From: Sialis fuliginosa
Taxonomy: Eukaryota > Arthropoda > Insecta > Megaloptera > Sialidae
DNA length: 64,000 nucleotides
Direction: 5' to 3'
Assembly (NCBI GenBank): GCA_961205875.1
Contig: OY540812.1
Span: 11,656,001-11,720,000, forward strand
Below the pieces are notes generated by a model. That model worked only from the letters and a program-made list of their open reading frames with translations, was not told where the DNA came from and did no database searches. Position numbers and translations under genes: made by a program. Of this stretch, positions 49,838 through 61,075 are shown piece by piece (the stretch's first letter is position 1; each line of letters opens with the position of its first letter).

Positions 49838-52094
49838 AACTTATATGTATATATGCATGAGTGTCTAGTTTATTATCTCTTTAATCCAAAGATCAATTTG
49901 AAAAGTCTATACCTCAGATAAAGTTAATTATTCAAAACCCTCATAATCTATTAACCAAAATCTAAATTTCACACGTGTCTAGTGAACTAGACATTCAACA
50001 AAAACATACATGGAACGAGATTTAAATTATAAATATGTGTAAACATACAAAATGTATAGCGTGTTATAGAGGTTGTAGCGCATAGAGATTATTATTACAG
50101 AAAAATGTACTCGATAATTAATAAAGTGTGTTACATACAAGAAGACAACAACAAGATAAAATCATTTCCTATTATAACAGAAGTGGTCTAGACTTCAATT
50201 AAGATAAAATCTTTTTCAAACCGTATTATTGGTATAAAATAAGTAAATAATCAATTTAAAAATATAGTACCACGTCTAATTATATTTCCGTATAATGTAT
50301 ATTATTTTACCAGTATTATTTATAAATATTAATCGGATATTTTAACATACTTTACAAATCATTGGTCGAAAAGACGTGACTTAATCTCAGAATAGAATCA
50401 TAAAACATGTGTTTTTATTAGAATAGAAGCTAGTTACTATACAAATATGTCTCCATTTTTCAATGCTATGTAAAATTTATCAGATGCACTCTAAACCAGC
50501 ACCACGATAATAGACTAAATTTTTTGTATCAACTAACAGTTTTCGCAATAAAAATATGAATATTTCATTACATTTCCTGTAAATATACAAAACGTGACCC
50601 TTGTAGATGTTCGTAAGAGCATATATGATTATTTAATGCTCAACTGCTTTTATACTGATGCAAATTTTATAAAGTATAAGACTATAGTTTTCTATTATTA
50701 ATAAAAACCATACTTATCTTTTAGTTCTACTATAATTCTTTTGTATAGTAGTCATTTATCTTCAATAATATTTATGTAGTAATTAGTAAATTTTATATAT
50801 TTTGGTGTATTAATTAAGTACAATTGAACCTTACATTAGGAATATAATACCATTATATGATTAATGTTTTTCTTAAACTAAAACTTTATAAGTGTTTTAT
50901 TGTCTAAAAATTCATATTTAAACTCTAATAAACTTTCGACAAAATATTAAATTCATTTTGATGTATTATTTATAGATACTTGACCCAATAAAATACCTCT
51001 CTCATACCAATACACAAAATGAATTCATTTTGAAAATCAATCATTTTAAATTACCCTACAAAACATTTCAATTACTTGTACACATGAATAAAACAATTTA
51101 AATATTATTGGAAACCCATTTATCTCATTATTAAATGAATACATAATTGGTAGTTTTATGCTATTAAATGTTTATTATAGACTTCATACAGAATAACAAA
51201 TATTAAAATAAATTAAATATTTGATATTTGACACGCAACTCTACCGAAAACACACAACTGTACTTATTCTTGGAAATCAGAATCAATACTCTCTAGTGTG
51301 TTTCATGAAAACATAATATATTATGTCATTTGATAACATCTGACAAATCTATATTTCAGTAAAGTGTTATCGATACTCAATCAAGTTTTTTGTGAGTCTG
51401 TCATGTAAAGCATAATTTTTTAGGTTTCCATTATCATATTAAATCTGAGAATTCAATATAGAAGTTTCTGTCTTAATAAAATTGTAGACAATATAATTTT
51501 GTTAGAAATATTTGAATACATTTCTTTATTCATAGATGTATTTCAATAATATTGATAAGTATTAAAAGAGGAAAATACAATTTGTTGTTAATGCATGTGT
51601 CTTTGATACAAAATGTTTTCGTGTTAACGCTTTCAGGGTTGAAAATTTTAATTTTAAAATATAAAATGAAACACATTACGTTAAAAATATACACAAGAAA
51701 AAAGTATTTTAGCATTTGAAAAAGCTATTAGCTGAAATGTGATCTGAAAAATGAAACTTTATCTTTCCCGTTCGAATTTAGTATATCGTCTGCCCTGGGG
51801 TACCATTACTTCAAATCAGATGGGTTTATTTGGCAAATAAAAGTGAGATATACGCAACTTCGTGGACTATCCTTCTCACGAATGACTTCAGAAGATATTT
51901 TATATAAACTCTTAGAAACACGTATAAATTCTTTACCAACTATCTATACACGTTAACTCTTAAAAACATATATAATGCTCAATATTTCTTCACATTTCTA
52001 TATACATCGCATCACGTATTCTTCTTATATGTATATTATCTTTTAAACAAATTTAAAGCTTCTCTGTATTATAATTATTATCATAAGTATTATA
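49838..52094. other. AT-rich intronic DNA, nothing recognised
   Basis: Uniform low-complexity A/T sequence without repeats shared elsewhere in the window, without long frames and without GC-rich islands. Confidence 0.45.
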
Positions 52095-52102
52095 CATTAG
52101 AC

Positions 52103-52817
52103 CAGTGGTTCTTAACCGGTGTTCCGCGAAGCACAGGTGTTTCACGAAAATGTTACAATTGCTCCGCGAAATACATAATAAAAACAATTCATTAGCTACG
52201 CTACCGATTCAGATTTTCATCCCTACCACTTACAATACATTTGAGGAGCTGTATTTAATTTTATTTCAGTCGTTTGACAGAACAAAAAGTGATTAGATCA
52301 TTATTAAAAGAAAATATTGTACATTACATCTTTAAATACAGAAAATTACGATTGGAATCGAAATAATACCTATGTCAAATTACGAATTTTCATTTCATAA
52401 AGAAGAACAGTTAGTTTGTTGACGGATCGTATTAAAATTTTTTGAACTTGGATTTTTGTGCAAGCCGAATACCCAATTCTTTCCATAAAAGCAGACAATT
52501 TTTCTAAAGTTTTCAACATCATATTGAACTGGGTTTTTCAACATTTACGAACGTTTAAACTAAAAAAGTGAAAAACTTGGGAATATTGATAAAGAAATGA
52601 GGGTAGCATTATCACATATTAGGCCTGATATTTCTATGTAAAATCTACAAAAGCCGATAAGCTCAAGTATCATATTAAGTTGACTGTAGTTTAAAAAAAA
52701 TATGTTCTGCATATTTTTATTGTTTGTTTAAAGACCTTAATGATTCTAAGATAGTGCTCCGCAATTTTTTTTACAATCAAAAATGTTCCGTAACTTCAAA
52801 AAGGTTAAGAACTACTG
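52103..52817 (+). mobile_element. hAT element remnant, 715 bp, with 8 bp target duplication
   Basis: CAGTGGTTCTTAACC at 52103 is matched in inverse at the other end (GGTTAAGAACTACTG, ending 52817). The element is flanked by CATTAGAC (52095-52102) and CATTAAAC (52818-52825), an 8 bp duplication with one change, diagnostic of hAT. The right half carries a decayed transposase C-terminus, listed separately. Internally deleted compared with a full element of 2-3 kb. Confidence 0.9.
52440..52690 (+). pseudogene. Decayed hAT transposase C-terminus (ZBED/SCAND3-like)
   Basis: Across shifting frames the sequence reads WIFVQAEYPILSIKA, then, in the neighbouring frame, ELGFSTFTNV with KTKKVKN-like text, then EMRVALSHIRPDIS followed by a stop. 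This is the order of the hATC dimerisation region in ZBED5/SCAND3-type hAT transposases (EYP-LS-KA, L-GFSTLT, KTKKR, LRVALS-I-P). At least two frameshifts and several stops make it inactive. N-terminal BED finger and catalytic part are absent. Confidence 0.72.
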
Positions 52818-52927
52818 CATTAAACTGTCTTGGGTAATAACGTTTATTAAATGTAATTAGTGTTTAAGTAATTTAATATTTCACATTTATATGTGAATAC
52901 GTATAATGTATTTTATAGGTATAGACG

Positions 52928-53287
52928 ATTCCACCAAAAAAAGCTTTCTCATCCACATGAATTTTATTCTTACTTGGCCAGTTTATTAACTAGTTAATAT
53001 CGGAGGAAATAATCTCAACAAGATTATTCATCAGAAAGAGGTTTCGTAATAATACACATGGTCGCACTAATAAATTTTTTTTACATTATAATCATATAGA
53101 GTATAATATTTACAATTTTGTTCTCTTGGTGAGATGGGTGAGTGGAGGGATTTATATAATATTATCTTTATTTTTTAGGACCAGAATAATTTTCCCTTAA
53201 ATCATTATCGATATCATATGAACTACAAACTGGCCAAGTAAAAATAAATCCACATAGAGTGAGGTCCAAAAATATTTTTGGTGAAAT
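52928..53287. mobile_element. Inverted-repeat element, about 360 bp
   Basis: 52928-52985 and 53230-53287 are inverted repeats: TACTTGGCCAGTTT is exact, with CATCCACATGAATTTTATT/CTATGTGGATTTATTTT and CACCAAAAA outside it. The interior holds TTAACTAGTTAA and a small hairpin AATAATCT-CAACA-AGATTATT followed by CATCAG. On the minus strand this reads CTGATGA plus a hairpin, hammerhead-like in layout, but GAAA is lacking. Confidence 0.65.
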
Positions 53288-53846
53288 TACCCATATATCA
53301 TAACACACTTCTTGTGAAAATTAATGGATATGCTTATATTATCACATTAGACACACGTGTGTAGCTAAGTATATAATAATAATTTGCCTCTGAAAGATGC
53401 AATCATGCATTAAACTTCTGCCGATCTTGGAGAACAAAGTTATAGCTTTTTAAAAACCGTTTACAGTGGAAATGAAATCTATTGGTGATTTATTGTCACT
53501 CTCCCAGCATGAGACGCTCTGCTGTAGAATTCTCCCGGAGTTTGCATATTGTTGAAGAGTACAATTTATTACAGGTTTCTTCAATAAAGATTTCACCTAT
53601 ATATATATATTGTTTTCTCTATATATACATATTATATTTCTTGAAAATGGATAAATGCCTTGAATCAAATATTTTATTACCGTATGTCTTGATATAATAT
53701 TTCTTTTTTATCTAAAATTCTTTTTCAACATCAACATTTTTTACAATTTTCCAAAATTAGGTACCATGTTATAAATTTACTTTAAAAATTGATATTTTTT
53801 TATATATTATATCTATGCATAACATTTCATATTGTTTTTTTTTCAG

Positions 53847-53983
53847 CATGCAACAGAACGTATTTCGGTGAAGTTGGACGTACTTATGAACTAGAGGTCA
53901 GAAGGCCCAGAGAGGACAGACTACCCTTTTTATGTCACCTCAACTTCACTGCGATGGGTGGATCTCTTGGTGACTTAGTACAG
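53847..53983 (+). CDS. Internal coding exon, first half of a CUB domain (Sol1-like protein?)
   Basis: A 137 nt exon is bounded by a T-rich tract ending in CAG (AG at 53845-53846) and by CAG/GTAAAC (GT at 53984-53985). The open frame uses two bases to finish a codon split by the upstream intron (phase 1), then 45 full codons, and ends on a codon boundary (phase 0). The peptide starts CNRTYFGEVGRTYELEV and later has LPFLCHLNFTAMGG and GDLVQ. Two cysteines 28 residues apart, the C-x-L-x-F-T-A strand and the G-D-L-V-Q strand fit the N-terminal half of an extracellular CUB domain. NRT and NFT are glycosylation sequons, which suits a secreted or membrane-anchored protein. The wording resembles insect Suppressor-of-lurcher-like CUB proteins, which act as glutamate-receptor auxiliary subunits in nematodes; that identity is from memory and unproven. 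No partner exon was found, so both flanking introns are very long. Base composition here is clearly richer in G+C than the surroundings. Confidence 0.72.
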
Positions 53984-54559
53984 GTAAACATATATTTAAT
54001 TATTTTTAATGTTACTTAATTTTAGAAAAACTAACAATAAAACATAATAACATAATATTTAAATTCGAATTCTAAAGGAGTCCACATATTTTAAATGCAG
54101 TTGAATGGGAAATACAAAATTGTTTATTAACTTATTAACAAAAATATAAAATATTTTTATTATTTTTTTTAATACTTTAATGAAAAAATAATTAAAGTTA
54201 AGTAAGTTTACAACCAGGTGGCAAAATAAAGAAACTTTTATAAATAATTTAATTTTATTCTAAGAAAACGTCATTATAATATTTACCCACAATAGCGGTA
54301 AATCAGTCTATATTGTCCTACTAAACTAGCAAAATAAAAGCATAGGATAATAAAAAATATACTAAATATGTTTTTATTAAATAATAAAACCTCTATACCA
54401 TAAACTGTATATCATTGATGTTCTTAATTCTATTACCTACTATGCATAATGCGTTGACAGCACACACAATATTATAGTTTTGCAAAAGTGTCATTCACAC
54501 GACAGGTGATGTATGCATTATTGGTTCTATTGTGAATCTATCAATCATTTCTAACCGAA

Positions 54560-54640
54560 CGTACCTTGTGCGTAACACAGCGCGGCGGCAGCGGTGGCGA
54601 CGTGTGGAGGCAGTCTACCAACTAACTGACAGCGCCAATA
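54560..54640. other. Short GC-rich patch in the downstream intron
   Basis: CACAGCGCGGCGGCAGCGGTGGCG-type sequence for about 80 bases, then at 54735 a transposon-like end ATACAGGGTGGTGCATTT with a small palindrome (GTGCATTT..AAATGCAC, 54744-54764). The 96-codon minus-strand frame through here has no domain. Between 53984 and 55375 nothing else stands out. Confidence 0.3.
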
Positions 54641-55375
54641 ATACGTCACTTTAATATGTCGAACGTTAATATTATAATGATTCTGAATTATCATTAACTT
54701 AAAGTATATTATAATAACGTATAATATATTAATATACAGGGTGGTGCATTTAAAGTAAATGCACCTGCGGCAAATAAGGCCCATGTAAAAAAATAGTTTT
54801 ACAATAATTGGATCGGTCTGGGTTTTTATATATATGTACATAGAAGATACTTATACAAAGCTCACCACACAACAACTAATCTCTCGCCGCGCTAACTTTA
54901 ACTAAAAAATTTTCATTTTTGTAAAAAAAATTTTTTGTATTTTCTGTTTCTTATTTATTCAGGACTCCGGTAATAGTTCGATCCTTAAAGTTTATGGTGC
55001 AAGTTTATTTCTATTGTTTTTGCATTATAAAATAAAATAAAATTTACTGTGGTACCTTAGGGATAATAAAGCCCACCAAATTGTTATTATTTATTACAAT
55101 TTATTTCACATATTTTGTTCTAGATTGGTACGTCATTTTTATTTACTAATAGTTTTATAAAAAATCATCTACATCGAAGAAATAACGTGATCTGGTGAGA
55201 GTTTAGCAGCTGCTATGGATGCAGCATCGATACATTATGGTTAAAAAATAAATATTAAAATAAAATTTTATTGTTTATTTATCAGCTGTAATTAAGCAAA
55301 CATTACGCCAAATGTGTTAGTACACTGAAATATTTGGACTGTGTAATACAATATGACATAATTCTTAGAAAAGAG

Positions 55376-55562
55376 TTTATTTATAGATGCGCAATGTTGG
55401 GATGAAAATAAATACCAAATGAAGAAGGGATTACATTGGGTCGATATAAGCTTTTTGGGTAACAAAAATAGTATTGTCAGTATTTACTGTAAGTCTGCGG
55501 TAGTATAAGTTTAATATTGTTTTTATCTTTATTGAAAACATACATTGAATTAAATTATACAA
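55376..55562 (+). repeat. Dispersed repeat B, copy 2
   Basis: Second copy of the 48.5 kb repeat with few substitutions and one short insertion (TAAG near 55492). Same orientation. Confidence 0.88.
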
Positions 55563-55650
55563 TATAATATAATGCGTAAACTAAATCACAGCTAACATCA
55601 TAATTTTAAATTCTCGTATGAAGTATATTAAATATTAAAATTAATTTTAA

Positions 55651-55983
55651 CCCTCGGAGCTTCATCTGGGTCAATTTGACCCGTAGACCAACTTTGACCG
55701 AAAATAACGCTCAGGTATTTTAAAAAAGGGCGGTACCACAGTATCACAGTTACAATTTTTTTCATGAAATAATATTTTATAAAATCGCGATTTTTTTAAA
55801 ATATGTTGAATACTTCAAAGGTACTTATAATACTTATAAATTCATTTAACATGGTTCAAAGTATAACTCTGAATTTTGATAAGTCAAAAGGTTCCGTAGT
55901 TGCGAAATTATAGGTGATCAAAAAGTGTCTGATTGACCCAAATTGTACGCGATTATCGAAAAAATAGGTGTGTACTCTGAGGG
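55651..55983. mobile_element. piggyBac-like MITE, 333 bp, TTAA flanks
   Basis: CCCTCGGAG at the left and CTCTGAGGG at the right form short inverted repeats, each bordered by TTAA (55647-55650, 55984-55987). GGGTCAATTTGACCC sits just inside the left end as a palindrome, and TTGACCCAAATTG near the right end, a pattern common in piggyBac-type MITEs. No open frame. Confidence 0.85.
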
Positions 55984-56013
55984 TTAAGGAATTATATAAT
56001 AAATGTGAAAACT

Positions 56014-56285
56014 AAGGTGACCAGGTCTCAGGTTTTGACCCGGAGTCTCAGGGTTTGTATACTGGTTCTCCGGGCTCAGGGTTTCGGTGCAATTTCTCCG
56101 GGTCGTCAGTTATAGAGCAGGGGGCGCAAATGTGCAGGTTAGAGTAATAAATTTTTAATAAATTTTATAAAAAAAGGAATAAAATGAAAATAAAATGGAT
56201 AAAATAAAATAAAAAAGGGGTCTTCATTCACATGTCAGGATTTACGAAAACCAAAATCTGGACACAGATGAAAACCCATTTTTGC
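56014..56285. repeat. hAT-like repeat fragment
   Basis: AAGGTGACCAGGTCTCAGG followed by repeated 'TCTCAGGGTTTGTA / CTCCGGGCTCAGGGTTTC / TCTCCGGGTCG' and, at the far side, 'AAAACCAAAATCTGGACAC' resemble the two ends of the 'GGTGACCA' class of hAT elements. The boundaries are not clean and no duplication was found. Confidence 0.4.
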
Positions 56286-57415
56286 TAACAATATATATAT
56301 ATAACTACTAGCATTAATAATGATTTTTTTAAAACTATCTAAGTAGGTATGTATATTTTTCATCAATATTAAATTTATATTCATTGAAATATATAAAAAA
56401 AATTAACGATCTATTCAAGATGAAACTAGTTCAATCTCATCATATTTATAGTCAATAATGTTTAAATTAGATACTTTTGATGTCGTAAATTGCGATTGAG
56501 TGTAATAATTTTCAACAAAAATATGGTAAAATGTAAGGTACTTGAATGAATGAATTTGCTTTATGAGGGTATTCATTAAATTCATTCTGAAGTGCAACAC
56601 AGAACGGCATGCATAATGATCAGCTCGTTATCCATTGAACGATTCTCTCAAAGCGTATGAAAGACATAAGATGTACTCCGAACAAATGATTGCGAATATA
56701 CATACAGAAAGATAAATGTGCAAATGTACCCCGAAATTCGATAAATGGAAACACGATACTTTCTTACCGAATTACTTGTGTCTTTTGAAACATAATAGGT
56801 TCGATAAAATAATTAAATTAAAAGGCACATGAATTTAAATTCGTATGTATGAATTAGGTAATAACTTTGATAATTTTAAATGCTTTATTATGGTAACTTG
56901 ATCAATGAATTTCTTTAAATCTGCAGATTAGAATAAAAAGGCTCAATATAAAAAAAACATTATTTATTGCTTTTAATAACTGGATTTCTTTCAAAGCGCA
57001 TGTGGTTATAATGTTGCCCAATAAAAGTAATTTATATACGTAAATGTTCGAATAAAATAATACATGAATATTCTTAAGTTTAAAACTGTTTCGCTTAATA
57101 AATAACTTGAAAATTATAAAACATTATTAATATTTAAACATAATTTGCATCTTTCAAAGAATGAATGATTAGTCTAAATAAGTATTTTTATGCAAAATTT
57201 AACTTTTTTTTTTTTAGTATGAAGTTTTTTACTCATTAAAACTAGTTAAATGTTTTGATTTGTACTTGTATCACGTAGATCTAATCGAGATTTATAATTT
57301 GAGACCAAAACCCGCGTGGTAGCTGCTCTGAGTGTCGAGGTATACTGATTATAAATTTTTGCTAGCGCGCAAACTGATCTCAGCGCGTTACATCAAGTTT
57401 CTGAAATACCCACCC

Positions 57416-57580
57416 CAGTGGCGTAGTAAGAAAAAAATTTTTTTGGGGAGGGGATAATACACATGAGTTAAATTTTTTGAATGTGTTTTGAACTGATGTT
57501 TTCTCAAAACATACGTCTTTTTAGAACACTGAATATTTCGGGGAGGGTTTCATCCCCCCCCCCCCGTTACTACGCCACTG
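57416..57580. mobile_element. hAT MITE, 165 bp, 8 bp target duplication
   Basis: CAGTGGCGTAGTAA at 57416-57429 and TTACTACGCCACTG at 57567-57580 are exact inverted repeats. ACCCACCC (57408-57415) and ACCCATCC (57581-57588) are an 8 bp duplication with one change. A second, inner symmetry (GGGGAGGG near both ends, AACTGATGTTTTC) and a run of C next to the right end are present. Confidence 0.92.
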
Positions 57581-58247
57581 ACCCATCCAGTATCTGGAGT
57601 AAAACATTAGACATTATTCACGTCAAAATAAAATTTGTATGTTTTATCTGAAGTAGGTAGGTAATGAATTAAATTGAACAAATTTAATTGCCACTTATAC
57701 ATATTTCTCCTTAAAAAACATAACTTTTCTTTATATCCTAATTGTTGACACTCAATTTTCAAAAGAAATTAATTCACGCTCTAATGTTCAAATATTTGCT
57801 TTAAATTGTGCCAGTGTAATAAAATAATTAGAAAACAAATCTAAAAACAACAACTACTTTGATTGCTAACAAGCATAAAAAACTTCTCTTCAAGCTCAAA
57901 ATAAAAGTTATCAATAAAAAATTTTAATCACGTTACATTACACATCGTACATTTAGAGAACCGTTTTACCAAAGAAAGAAGTCTGTATTCGATGACGCGG
58001 CTTTTCTTACAGACAGACAACGTTTGCTTTCTTCTAATTAACCACATCATGAGATGTTCTGAATGCTCTCTTTTTCATCAGGCTTTATAACATAAATCTT
58101 CAATTTATGATTTATTTATGAGATGTGTTTAATATTTAATCCTAAATATTAAATTAATTAACCGTATTTTTTCTGCGTAAAATAGGCCCCGGACCAATTT
58201 TCTTCAAATTTCGTAAAAAAGCAATTATTTATATTTCTTCAACAGCT

Positions 58248-58385
58248 CGTGTATTATGCGATATACTACAGAGTAGAATGAGAGGAAATGTATTTGTTGG
58301 TTCGTTTACGACCTTGTACGTGTTTCACTCGTATTTTCAAAACACATTCCTTCTCTTTCTATTCTTTAGTATATCGCATAATACG
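58248..58385. repeat. Inverted-repeat hairpin, about 138 bp
   Basis: CGTGTATTATGCGATATACT (58248) pairs with TAGTATATCGCATAATACG (58367-58385) apart from a 2 base insertion; pairing continues imperfectly inward (TAGAATGAGAGGAAATGT against ACATTCCTTCTCTTTCTA). Confidence 0.82.
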
Positions 58386-58514
58386 TTTTCTACTTTATTA
58401 TCAGATATATTGCAGTAAAAAAAAAAAAAATTATATATTATGTATATATTTTTATTTATTTATGTATATTGTATAGCACATATTGACGTTTTGTATACCT
58501 AACCAATGGTCGAA

Positions 58515-58556
58515 CATAACAAATAAAATTTATTATTATTATTATTATTATTATAT
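58515..58556 (+). repeat. (TTA)n tract after AACAAATAAAATT, possible retrotransposon 3' tail
   Basis: The A/T-rich lead AACAAATAAAATTTA followed by about eight TTA units is a common 3' tail of insect non-LTR retrotransposons. The preceding 350 bases show no reverse transcriptase sequence, so this may only be a microsatellite. Confidence 0.4.
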
Positions 58557-59360
58557 TGTTTCAATATCTCGCAATAGTGATTTTTTGTGATTGATTTACT
58601 TAATAATACGTCTAATTGTTTACTGATAAAATAAGGAGAATCGTAGAGCGTATCCAAGATTTTGTTCAGGGGGAAGGGAAAATTTTTTTTTAGAAACTGA
58701 TTTTTACAGCTAAATTATTCTTCATTGTTAACTAATTCCTTTTGATGCACATATAGTTAATTATAAATACGTTTTCAAAGCAATTATTCATTTTCATTCA
58801 AATGAACAGTTTAATTAAATACAATGCAGTCTGTATAATGATACTTTTTAGTTATTAATATGGTTTAAATTACAATTCCATGCTTTATACATATCTATAT
58901 GACATATCAGTGTTCTTTTAATTTGATATCGATGCAATTGATATCATTTTTTTCACGTTCTTTTATTTTAATCTCAATTCATTAAAGTTCTTTTAGAATA
59001 GTACCTACCTATAAATAGTCTATACGTATTTAAGGGCGCCGTTATAGAGACGGCTGTTTGTCAAAATTCACTAAAACCTTTGAGTATGTTATGTATGCTT
59101 CTTGCTGTTCATTATAACCTGTGCAATTAGCAGTGTCGCTCGCTTTGTTTGAAATACATTTAGAAATTAATTGAAGTTACAGACATATGTATATAAGTAC
59201 ATATAATATCTATGTGCGTACGTTTGTTGTGTGTGTATAAAGTATATATGTTTGCTGGTATTGATGAAATGATCATTAATATATTTATAAAGACCAATTA
59301 TACATCAAGACGTTTTGTATAATATTATGAAAACTATTAAACATGAAAAAGGTATTTAGG

Positions 59361-59674
59361 TTAGGTGAACAACGTGGAACAAATGTACCAGAATACATTT
59401 TAAACAGAAAAATTTATAATTATAATTCCATCAAGTTCATCCAACCAATCTCCCCCCCTATTAATTTTTTCTATATATATACATAGATGTATTTAAAGAA
59501 AGAAAACCATAATGAGTAAGAATTAATTGTACAATGGTGTCAAATTAAAATTTCATAAAATATCAAGTCTCCCTATAGCCCTCCCCCCAAATTCTGATGT
59601 CCCACTCCTGCCGATGAAGAAGGGATTTTATTAATTTTATTTTTTGATAAAAATGTACCACGTCGTTCACTTAA
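59361..59674. mobile_element. Inverted-repeat MITE, about 314 bp
   Basis: TTAGGTGAACAACGTGGAAC (59361) pairs with GTACCACGTCGTTCACTTAA (to 59674), with a few changes. A third, partial copy of the end (GTACCACGTTTTTCACTG) lies at 59769-59786, so a second element end or a tandem relic adjoins it. No open frame. Confidence 0.68.
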
Positions 59675-60429
59675 GGCTGTACTACTTACCCCTAAATTTA
59701 ATTTACTTATTAATAAACAGAAATCTAACTTTTCTTTGAATCTTACTGAACTGTAATTGGTACAATTGTACCACGTTTTTCACTGGAAAGTTAAACATAT
59801 TTTTTGATAGATAAAATAAATGAAAACTTTTTCTATTTGAATCTATGTCATGTCCACTTATTTTTGTACATTGATGCACACCAACAAAATACTAAATTGT
59901 TCGAGATTTCTTTAGTCTATAAACTGTTTGATAAAAAAAAAACACTAGCAGACTAGACTTGATATTTACTTAAACACAAAAATCAATTTGCTCACTTTTG
60001 ACTTTAACAAGAAACGTTTTTCTTTATGTTAACAGTATTTTTTTATAGAAAACTGTTCTGAACTTTCAATATCAATATATTTTATTAAATTATATAAAAA
60101 TTTTGCGCGGCATTATTAAATTTTAAACCGTAGTTCTAAAATTGTCGCTGTCAGTTGAAAAGTTTGAAGAAAGTCGGATTATCTACATCATTTAACAAAA
60201 AAACATTGACTTTATTGTTATTTCTGAATGTATCATATTATATGATTATTCTTTAATATCATATGGTTTTATTTTTACCCGATCAAAAAGGAGGGTTATG
60301 ATTTTGGCAATATGTATGTATATATGTATGTTCTTCTGTTCTGCAAAATCAAAACTACTTGACCAATTTAATCAAATGAGGTATCACTGGATTCGTCTTA
60401 ATTGTCCTCGTGTCATGGACTAAATTATT

Positions 60430-61075
60430 TTGCTTCCTCGCAATATCGAAGATACGAAAAGCTTTTTGATCATTTTAGAATGAAACAAAAAAAGTGTTCT
60501 CCAATTTCAAAATTTTAAATTTATCTTTCCGTTTCAGGTCAAGACAAACATTTTTCGATCCGTGTCTGTCTGTCTGTGTGTGCGTGTGTATGTCCCCTAA
60601 ATCCTTATCACACGCTTAACTTATGAACCACTGAACCGATATTAATGAAACTTGGTTGGATGGTTGGGTCTGGCTTGAGGACGGTCCCATTTCAAATTCA
60701 TGTGTAAGGGGGAGGGGTTATATCCCAAAATATTTATTTTTTTCAAGGTATCTCAATAACGACACATGTCTACAACATCTGTTATAAAATATTCCATTAC
60801 AAAGATTTATCACAATTTGCTTTAAAAAATCTCGTTTGTTTTTTAAAATTAATATTTACTTTGACATATTAAATGTCATTTTGACGTTTTAAATTACATT
60901 TGACGTTTGCATTAATTTATATTTAGATTGAAATTGTCGAAACATTAAAAATATACGAAAAAATAACTAGATGCGTCTTAAGAAAATTTTTTTTAAGTAA
61001 AATTGTATAAAAATTTAATGGTTAACCAATGCTATGCAATTTATCTGAACTCAATTCTGTACTTTAAACGTTCAA
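60430..61075 (-). repeat. Dispersed repeat family A, copy 3 (inverted)
   Basis: Reverse-complement copy of 23198-23815: TTTTGCTTCCTCGCAATATC at its left is the family end, ATGAAACTTGGTTGGATGG and GAGGACGGTCCCATTT the middle, ATGGTTAACCAATGCTATGC the deep interior. Includes TCTG/TGTG simple repeats near 60562-60590. Confidence 0.78.

Larger units (their letters stand above)
1..53846 (+). other. Upstream intron (partial) of the CUB-domain gene, inferred
   Basis: No other exon with acceptable splice sites, frame and composition was seen in this stretch, so I infer that it is one intron, or at most hides very small exons. It is AT-rich and filled with transposon relics and simple repeats listed separately. 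The intron is phase 1 at its 3' end. A 5' end is not in the window. Another gene nested on either strand cannot be ruled out, but the open frames are short and look random. Confidence 0.45.

Noticed and set aside
52105-52296. 63-codon + frame
   Set aside because: Begins in the hAT terminal repeat; shadow of the transposon end.
53020-53055. Fifth hammerhead-like site (minus strand CTGATGA plus hairpin)
   Set aside because: The hairpin is followed by TTTCC, not GAAA, so the core is missing.
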